Origin: Candidatus Eiseniibacteriota bacterium | GTDB taxonomy: Bacteria; Eisenbacteria; RBG-16-71-46; SZUA-252 | Direction of reading: 5' to 3' | Assembly (NCBI GenBank): GCA_016880395.1 | Contig: JAEHDN010000164.1 | Span: forward strand, 1-9,840 | Length of the DNA stretch: 9,840 nt | Shown: positions 5,769 through 9,840 of the stretch, in pieces | Numbering within the stretch: position 1 is the first letter of the stretch | Layout: each line of letters opens with the position of its first letter | Notes under the pieces: model-generated | The model's input: only the letters and a program-made list of their open reading frames with translations | Databases searched by the model: none | What the model was told of the DNA's origin: nothing | Made by a program: the position numbers and the translations under genes

Positions 5769-6901
5769 ATCTGCACGAGCACCAGGGCAAGGAGCTGTTC
5801 CGCGCGGCGGGGATCCCCGTGCCGCCGGGCGAGGTGGCGAGGACCGCGGAGGAGGCGGTCGCGATCGCGGGGCGGCTGGGCTACCCGGCGGTCGTGAAGG
5901 CGCAGGTCCTGATCGGCGGCCGCGGCAAGGCGGGCGGCGTCAAGGTGGTGCGCACGCCGGAGGAGATGGCGCGCGAGGCCGGCCGCATCCTGGGCATGGA
6001 CATCCGCGGCCACACGGTGCACAAGGTGCTCGTCACGCCGAGCGCGGAGATCGGGCTCGAGCTTTACGCGGGGATCGTGCTGGACCGCAAGACCGAGACG
6101 CCGCTCCTCATGGCGAGCCCCGCGGGGGGGATCGACATCGAGGAGGTGGCGCGCTCGACGCCCGAGAAGATCCTGCGCCTCCACCTCGACCAGCGCGGGC
6201 TGCCCGACTACCGCGCGCGCGCGGCCGCCCAGTTCCTCGATCCGCGCTGGGAGGTGCGGAAGCAGCTCGCCCGCGTGCTCGTGCGGCTGGCCCGCGTCTA
6301 TCGTGAGCAGGACGCCTCGCTCGCCGAGATCAACCCGCTCGTCGTGACGAAGAAGGGCGAGGTCTGGGCGCTCGACGCGAAGGTGGTGATCGACGACAAC
6401 GCGCTCGACCGTCATCCCGAGCTCGCGGAGATGCGCGACCTCGGCGCGGAGGATCCGGGCGAGGTCGAGGCGCGCGAGCGGGGACTGAGCTACGTCCGCC
6501 TCGACGGCACGATCGGCTGCGTGGTGAACGGCGCCGGGCTCGCGATGGCCACGATGGATCTGATCCAGTACCACGGCGGGAAGCCAGCGAACTTCCTCGA
6601 CATCGGGGGCTCGAGCAACCCCGACAAGGTCACGGCCGCGATGAACATCCTGACGCGCGACTCGCGCGTGCGGGCGGTCCTCTTCAACATCTTCGGCGGC
6701 ATCACGCGCTGCGACGACGTCGCGCGCGGCCTCCTCACCGCGCTGGACCGGATCGGGACCAAGACGCCGATCGTCATCCGGCTCACGGGAACGAACGAGG
6801 CCGAGGCGCGTGAGCTCCTGGGCGCGCGCGGCATGACCGCCCTGAGCGACATGGACGAAGCGGTGCGCGCGGTGATCGCCCGCGCGGCGGAGGCGGCATG
6901 A
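5765..6901 (+). CDS. sucC: Succinyl-CoA ligase (ADP-forming) subunit beta
   Basis: The beta subunit of the TCA-cycle enzyme that turns succinyl-CoA, nucleoside diphosphate and phosphate into succinate, CoA and NTP. It has 378 residues against 388 in E. coli. The N-terminus MNLHEHQGKELF is diagnostic. The ATP-grasp domain (about 1-225) contains VVKAQVLIGGRGKAGGV and the metal-binding pair N190 (INPLV) and D204 (LDAKV). The C-terminal CoA-ligase domain (about 230-375) has VNGAGLAMATMD, NFLDIGG and the NIFGGITRCD loop that meets the phosphohistidine of the alpha subunit. Whether ADP or GDP is preferred cannot be read safely. ATG 5765 overlaps the previous stop as ATGA, with GAGG six bases upstream inside the preceding gene. 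The stop overlaps sucD in the same way. Confidence 0.97.
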   Translation: MNLHEHQGKELFRAAGIPVPPGEVARTAEEAVAIAGRLGYPAVVKAQVLIGGRGKAGGVKVVRTPEEMAREAGRILGMDIRGHTVHKVLVTPSAEIGLELYAGIVLDRKTETPLLMASPAGGIDIEEVARSTPEKILRLHLDQRGLPDYRARAAAQFLDPRWEVRKQLARVLVRLARVYREQDASLAEINPLVVTKKGEVWALDAKVVIDDNALDRHPELAEMRDLGAEDPGEVEARERGLSYVRLDGTIGCVVNGAGLAMATMDLIQYHGGKPANFLDIGGSSNPDKVTAAMNILTRDSRVRAVLFNIFGGITRCDDVARGLLTALDRIGTKTPIVIRLTGTNEAEARELLGARGMTALSDMDEAVRAVIARAAEAA

Positions 6902-7983
6902 GCATCCTGGTCGGACGGGGCTCGCGGGTCCTGGTGCAGGGCATCACGGGAAGGGACGGCTCCTTCCACGCGCTCCAGATGAAGGAATACGGGACGAAGG
7001 TCGTCGCCGGTGTGACTCCAGGCAAGGGGGGCACGAAGGTCGACGGCATCCCGGTCTTCGACTCGGTCGAGGAGGCCGTGGCGCGCACGAAGGCCGACGT
7101 ATCGGTGATCTACGTTCCGGCGGCACTCGCGCAGGACGCCATCTACGAGGCGGTCGATGCCGAGGTTCCGCTCGTGGTCTGCATCACCGAGGGCATCCCG
7201 GCGCGCGACATGATCGACGTCGCGGCGTACCTGAAGGGGAAGTCGACGCGGCTGATCGGCCCCAACTGTCCGGGGCTCATCTCGCCCGGGCAGTGCAAGG
7301 TGGGCATCATGCCGGGCTTCATCCACAGCCCAGGCCGCGTGGGCCTCGTGAGCCGGAGCGGCACGCTCACGTACGAGGTCGTCTGGCAGCTCACCCGCGC
7401 CGGCATGGGGCAGTCGACCTGCATCGGCATCGGCGGCGATCCGATCGTGGGCACGCGATTCGTCGACGCCCTCGCCCTGTTCCAGGCCGACGACGCGACC
7501 GACGCGATCGTGCTGATCGGCGAGATCGGCGGGACCGACGAGGAGGACGCGGCCGCGCTGATCGAGCGGCACGTCTCGAAACCGGTCGTCGCGTTCATCG
7601 CGGGGCAGACCGCTCCGCCGGGCAAGCGCATGGGGCACGCGGGAGCGATCGTGTCCGGCGGCGCCGGCACGGCGCAGGAGAAGATGGCCCGCTTCGAGCG
7701 TGCGGGCGTTCCGGTCGCCAAGGTGCCGTCCGAGATTCCCGGCCTGATTGCGAACGCGCTTCGGGCGAAGCGGCGGCCCGGTCTCAAGCTCGTGGGGGCT
7801 CGCTCGAGGGCGCGCACCGCCTCGAGCGCGAAGGCGAAGGCCAGGCCGACGCCGCGGACGAAGTCCGGAGCCCGGAAGGTCTCGGCAACGATGAAGCCGA
7901 AGGCCGCGACCCAGGCGAAGCCATCGACGCGGAAGCGCTCGTCGGCGAGAACGGCGCGCGCGGGACGGTCGCCGAGGCGATAG
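6898..7983 (+). CDS. sucD: Succinyl-CoA ligase subunit alpha with a basic C-terminal extension
   Basis: The alpha subunit carries the CoA site and the phosphohistidine. The start at ATG 6898 has GGAGG four bases upstream and an ATGA overlap with sucC. Motifs: GITGRDGSFHALQM (15-28), the CoA-binding VTPGKGG, GPNCPGLISPG, VSRSGTLTYE, GIGGDP, GEIGG, and KRMGHAGAI with phosphorylated H247 (H246 in E. coli). The enzyme would normally end near residue 290 (PSEIPGLIANAL is the expected last helix). Here it runs to 361. Residues 301-361 contain 21 Arg or Lys with Ala, Ser, Thr and Pro, and no Asp or Glu, resembling histone-H1-like or AlgP-type tails. Codons in the tail mostly keep G or C in third position, so it looks translated. 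The role of the tail is unknown. DNA, RNA or polyphosphate contact is conjecture. Confidence 0.95.
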   Translation: MSILVGRGSRVLVQGITGRDGSFHALQMKEYGTKVVAGVTPGKGGTKVDGIPVFDSVEEAVARTKADVSVIYVPAALAQDAIYEAVDAEVPLVVCITEGIPARDMIDVAAYLKGKSTRLIGPNCPGLISPGQCKVGIMPGFIHSPGRVGLVSRSGTLTYEVVWQLTRAGMGQSTCIGIGGDPIVGTRFVDALALFQADDATDAIVLIGEIGGTDEEDAAALIERHVSKPVVAFIAGQTAPPGKRMGHAGAIVSGGAGTAQEKMARFERAGVPVAKVPSEIPGLIANALRAKRRPGLKLVGARSRARTASSAKAKARPTPRTKSGARKVSATMKPKAATQAKPSTRKRSSARTARAGRSPRR

Positions 7984-7990
7984 GCGGCCG

Positions 7991-8016
7991 CGCGCGATCG
8001 CGCGATCGCCCGATCC
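7991..8016 (+). repeat. Three 8-bp direct repeats around GATC, with palindromes
   Basis: GATC occurs at 7996, 8004 and 8012, exactly 8 bases apart, in units of the form GATCGCGC, GATCGCCC and GATCCAAC. The first two sit in perfect palindromes: 14 bases at 7991-8004 and GCGATCGC at 8002-8009. The array begins eight bases after the sucD stop. It may be an operator, a methylation target or chance in GC-rich DNA. Confidence 0.4.
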
Positions 8017-8018
8017 AA

Positions 8019-8037
8019 CACGAGGCTCCTCCTCGTG
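8019..8037 (+). terminator. Perfect 7-bp hairpin between sucD and ndk
   Basis: CACGAGG (8019-8025) and CCTCGTG (8031-8037) are exact inverted repeats around the loop CTCCT. The hairpin lies 36 bases after the sucD stop and would be stable in RNA. No T-run follows, so it could end transcription only with a factor, or act as a stabilising or attenuating structure. Competing pairings exist (GGCTC 8024-8028 with GAGCC 8040-8044). I see no convincing promoter in the rest of the gap up to 8105. Confidence 0.45.
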
Positions 8038-8105
8038 ACGAGCCGCCTCTGGGCGCTCGAGAGGGGGAGCCCCGTTCATGCTGCTCGAGACCGGGAGGGG
8101 CAAGG

Positions 8106-8522
8106 ATGGCGGAAGAGACACTGTTCATGATCAAGCCGGACGCGGTGGCGGGGCGCAAGGTGGGGCTCATCCTCGCGGAGGTGGAGAAGGCCGGGTTCGA
8201 GATTCTCGCGATGCGACTCGTGCGGCTCACCCCCGAGGAGGCCCGGCGCTTCTACGCCGTGCACGAGGGAAAGCCGTTCCTCGACGATCTCGTCCGGTTC
8301 ATGTCGTCCGGGCCGGCCATTCCCTGCCGGCTCCGTCGCGAGAACGCGATCACCTTCCTCCGCGAGCGGATCGGGGCCACCGACCCGAGAGAGGCGAAGG
8401 CCGGCACGATCCGCGCGCTCCACGCGGAATCCAAACAGAACAACGCGGTCCACGCATCGGATTCCCCCGAATCCGCTCGGATCGAGATTCCATTCTTCTT
8501 CGGCGAGGCCGGGGGGCGCTAA
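8106..8522 (+). CDS. ndk: Nucleoside diphosphate kinase, divergent in its central strand
   Basis: Transfers the terminal phosphate of ATP to nucleoside diphosphates through a phosphohistidine. It has 138 residues, the normal length for the family. ATG 8106 has GGGAGGGG five bases upstream. Active-site residues are in place: K10 (MIKPDAV), Y50 (FYAVHEGKPF), R86 and T92 (LRERIGATDP), R103 (GTIR), N113 and catalytic H116 in NAVHASDS, then PESA and a C-terminal FFF motif. Two oddities stand out. The signature is HASDS instead of HGSDS. The strand after FMSSGP reads AIPCRLRRENAI, where the family normally has a hydrophobic run ending in LE-G/K-x-NAI. The two other reading frames across that stretch do not restore a standard sequence, so I do not read it as a frameshift. 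Position after sucCD, which makes NTP, is functionally sensible. Confidence 0.93.
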   Translation: MAEETLFMIKPDAVAGRKVGLILAEVEKAGFEILAMRLVRLTPEEARRFYAVHEGKPFLDDLVRFMSSGPAIPCRLRRENAITFLRERIGATDPREAKAGTIRALHAESKQNNAVHASDSPESARIEIPFFFGEAGGR

Positions 8523-8535
8523 GCTCCTTACCACC

Positions 8536-9018
8536 ATGAAAATCGATCTCAAAGACCTGCCTCAGGGCGGGAGCACGCTCGACTTCGAGCTGCCCCCCGG
8601 ATCGGTCGGGATCTCCCCGAAGGACGCGACGGTGGAGGGGCCGCTCCGGCTGCACCTCTCGCTGGACCGGCGAGGGGACGAGATCTGGATTCGGGGGAAG
8701 CTGCATCTCCTTGTCGTCCAGGAATGTAGCCGGTGTCTCACCGACTTCCGCGAGCCTCTCGACTTGGACTTCGAGGTGTTCTGTGCTAAGGTGCACAGCC
8801 CCAACGTGGTGAGCGCGTCCTTGGTGGATGGGGAGGATGAGGGGGTGCATGTCCACGATGGCCGGATCCTCTCGATCGACGACGAGATCCGTGAGGCCGT
8901 CATCCTCGGCCTCTCCATGAAGCCGCTCTGCAAGGAAACGTGCGCGGGGCTTTGCCCCACATGCGGCGACGATCGAAACCTGGGACCCTGCCGCTGCGCA
9001 CGTGCGGCCGCCGGGTGA
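8536..9018 (+). CDS. yceD: YceD/DUF177 family protein
   Basis: A 160-residue DUF177 protein. E. coli YceD has been linked to 23S rRNA accumulation, and the family nearly always precedes rpmF, as here. The middle contains QECSRCL (C64, C67) and a conserved strand FREPLDLDFEVF. The C-terminus holds a cysteine cluster, PLCKETCAGLCPTCG, then GPCRC (C132, C136, C140, C143, C152, C154). This is the form seen outside gamma-proteobacteria and probably binds zinc. DDEIREAVILGLSMKPLC is the usual helix leading into that cluster. ATG 8536 lies 13 bases after the ndk stop and has no recognisable Shine-Dalgarno; the preceding bases are CT-rich. Translation may depend on ribosomes finishing ndk (inference). 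Confidence 0.9.
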   Translation: MKIDLKDLPQGGSTLDFELPPGSVGISPKDATVEGPLRLHLSLDRRGDEIWIRGKLHLLVVQECSRCLTDFREPLDLDFEVFCAKVHSPNVVSASLVDGEDEGVHVHDGRILSIDDEIREAVILGLSMKPLCKETCAGLCPTCGDDRNLGPCRCARAAAG

Positions 9019-9080
9019 TCCGCTGACCGTGGATCGCCGGGCCAGTCCCGCCTCCATCTCGACACGAGGGTTCACGACGA

Positions 9081-9272
9081 ATGGCCGTTCCCAAGCGAAG
9101 ACACTCGAGCACCCGAGGCAAGAAGCGCCGCACGAACTGGAAGCTGAGCCTTCCGTCGCGGTCGCTCTGCTCCCACTGCAGCCAGCCCAAGCTTCCCCAC
9201 CGCGTCTGCGGCCACTGCGGCTACTACGCCGGCGAGGAGATCGTCACGCGGGAGGCGTCGAAGACCACCTGA
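9081..9272 (+). CDS. rpmF: 50S ribosomal protein L32
   Basis: A 63-residue ribosomal protein of the large subunit. It opens with MAVPKRRHSSTRGKKRR, typical of L32, followed by a conserved NWKL. It has a zinc ribbon with two CxxC pairs (C30/C33 and C43/C46), so this is the zinc-binding (C+) form. ATG 9081 is preceded by GAGGG at 9066-9070, ten bases away. It lies 62 bases after yceD and 18 bases before plsX, in the common yceD-rpmF-plsX order. Confidence 0.97.
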   Translation: MAVPKRRHSSTRGKKRRTNWKLSLPSRSLCSHCSQPKLPHRVCGHCGYYAGEEIVTREASKTT

Positions 9273-9290
9273 GGCGTCCGCGGGACTGAT

Positions 9291-9840
9291 ATGGGCCGCC
9301 AGGGAACAGGACCGGTCATCGGGGTCGACGCCATGGGGGGCGACCTCGCCCCGCGCGTCGTCATCCAGGGCGCCCTCGAGGCCCTGCGGGAATCGGGCGC
9401 GATGTTCGACGTCGCCCTGGTCGGCGATGAAACGACCATCGTCGAGGAAGCCGACCGGCTGGGCGTTCGCTCGAAGCTCCCCCGCATCATCCACGCCGCC
9501 GAGCGCGTGGAGATGGCCGAATCGGCTGCGGCGTCGGTGCGGCGAAAGCGGGACTCCTCGATCAGCGTCTCCGCCCGCCTCCAGAAGGACCACCAGACCG
9601 ACGCGCTCGTCTCCGCCGGCAACACCGGCGCGGTCGTCGCGGCCGCGCTCTTCGAGCTCGGGCGCATCGAGTCGATCCAGCGCCCCGCGATCGCCACCGT
9701 GCTCCCCACGCCGCAGGGCAATGTCGTCGTGCTCGACGTGGGCGCTACCTCCGACTGCAAGCCGCTCCACCTCTACCAGTTCGCCCTCATGGGCAGCATC
9801 TACGCGCGGCTCGTCCTCCACGTGGAGCGGCCTCGCGTCG
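9291..9840 (+). CDS. plsX: Phosphate acyltransferase PlsX (3' partial)
   Basis: The frame is open from ATG 9291 to the window edge (183 full codons of an expected 330-350). PlsX converts acyl-ACP and phosphate into acyl-phosphate for glycerolipid synthesis at the inner face of the membrane. The opening VIGVDAMGGDLAP (9-21) is diagnostic. It is followed by MAESAAASVRRKRDSSI, ALVSAGNTGAVVAAALFELGRI, RPAIATVLPT, and LDVGATSDCKP with LYQFALMG. In the usual DVGAN-x-DCKP motif the Asn is replaced by T153. The Shine-Dalgarno is poor: CGGGA ends five bases upstream and GAGG lies 16 bases away. Translation may follow on from rpmF, whose stop is 18 bases upstream. Downstream fabH or other fatty-acid genes would be expected, but they are outside the window. 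Confidence 0.95.
   Translation, partial: MGRQGTGPVIGVDAMGGDLAPRVVIQGALEALRESGAMFDVALVGDETTIVEEADRLGVRSKLPRIIHAAERVEMAESAAASVRRKRDSSISVSARLQKDHQTDALVSAGNTGAVVAAALFELGRIESIQRPAIATVLPTPQGNVVVLDVGATSDCKPLHLYQFALMGSIYARLVLHVERPRV

Noticed and set aside
8002..8009. GCGATCGC as a HIP1-type element of cyanobacteria
   Set aside because: It is only a single copy in a GC-rich spacer, and nothing else in the window suggests a cyanobacterium.
7293..8105. Upstream in-frame extension of ndk through sucD
   Set aside because: It is the shadow frame of sucD. The ndk ATG at 8106 has a strong ribosome site and gives the normal protein length.
6490..8121. Long open frame on the minus strand opposite sucC and sucD (543 codons)
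   Set aside because: It is antisense to two unmistakable enzymes. Low-complexity Arg/His/Ala translation and no motif.
8310..8355. Frameshift in ndk as the explanation of the odd central strand
   Set aside because: Reading the two other frames over this stretch does not yield the normal family sequence, and the flanking motifs are in one continuous frame.
8528..8538. ACCACCATG before yceD as a Kozak-like context
   Set aside because: The context is bacterial in every other respect. The resemblance is coincidental.

Overview
The window is very GC-rich and densely coding. Every gene I can support lies on the + strand. There are twelve protein genes, the first and last cut by the window edges, and no RNA genes, insertion sequences or CRISPR arrays that I can see. 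Separate heptose-kinase and heptose-adenylyltransferase genes point to a Gram-negative (LPS-type) bacterium. The extreme GC content, the anchored triple-PASTA protein next to rpe, the bacterial cyclic-2,3-diphosphoglycerate-synthase homologue and the unfused rfaE1/rfaE2 would fit a soil or environmental phylum of the Gemmatimonadota/Eisenbacteria kind. That placement is inference from gene content and style, not a measured assignment.

Region 1 (1-4115) is one tightly packed operon. It holds a membrane-anchored triple-PASTA protein (5' end outside the window), rpe (ribulose-5-phosphate 3-epimerase), galE (UDP-glucose 4-epimerase), a small DUF2007-type protein, rfaE1 (heptose-7-phosphate kinase) and rfaE2 (heptose-1-phosphate adenylyltransferase). 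Except at the PASTA/rpe junction (17 bp gap for the preferred start), each gene overlaps the next by 4 or 8 bases, and the start codons are mostly GTG or TTG. The theme is sugar phosphates feeding envelope glycans: the pentose phosphate pathway yields sedoheptulose 7-phosphate, the ADP-heptose precursor, and galE supplies UDP-galactose-type sugars.

Region 2 (4116-7983) starts with the longest gap between genes (225 bases), which carries a good sigma70-like promoter. It drives a three-gene unit: a homologue of archaeal cyclic 2,3-diphosphoglycerate synthase, then sucC and sucD (succinyl-CoA ligase). These are joined by ATGA overlaps. The first and third proteins carry strongly basic C-terminal tails without acidic residues. 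The SucD tail is about 70 residues beyond the normal end of the enzyme.

Region 3 (7984-9840) begins with a 122-base spacer holding a perfect hairpin and a triple 8-bp GATC repeat. It is followed by ndk (nucleoside diphosphate kinase, with a divergent central strand), yceD (DUF177), rpmF (ribosomal protein L32) and the 5' part of plsX. yceD-rpmF-plsX is a widely conserved cluster leading into fatty-acid and phospholipid synthesis.

Most of the window is ordinary housekeeping. The parts that deserve a second look are the cyclic-DPG-synthase-like gene coupled to sucCD and the basic tails on that unit.
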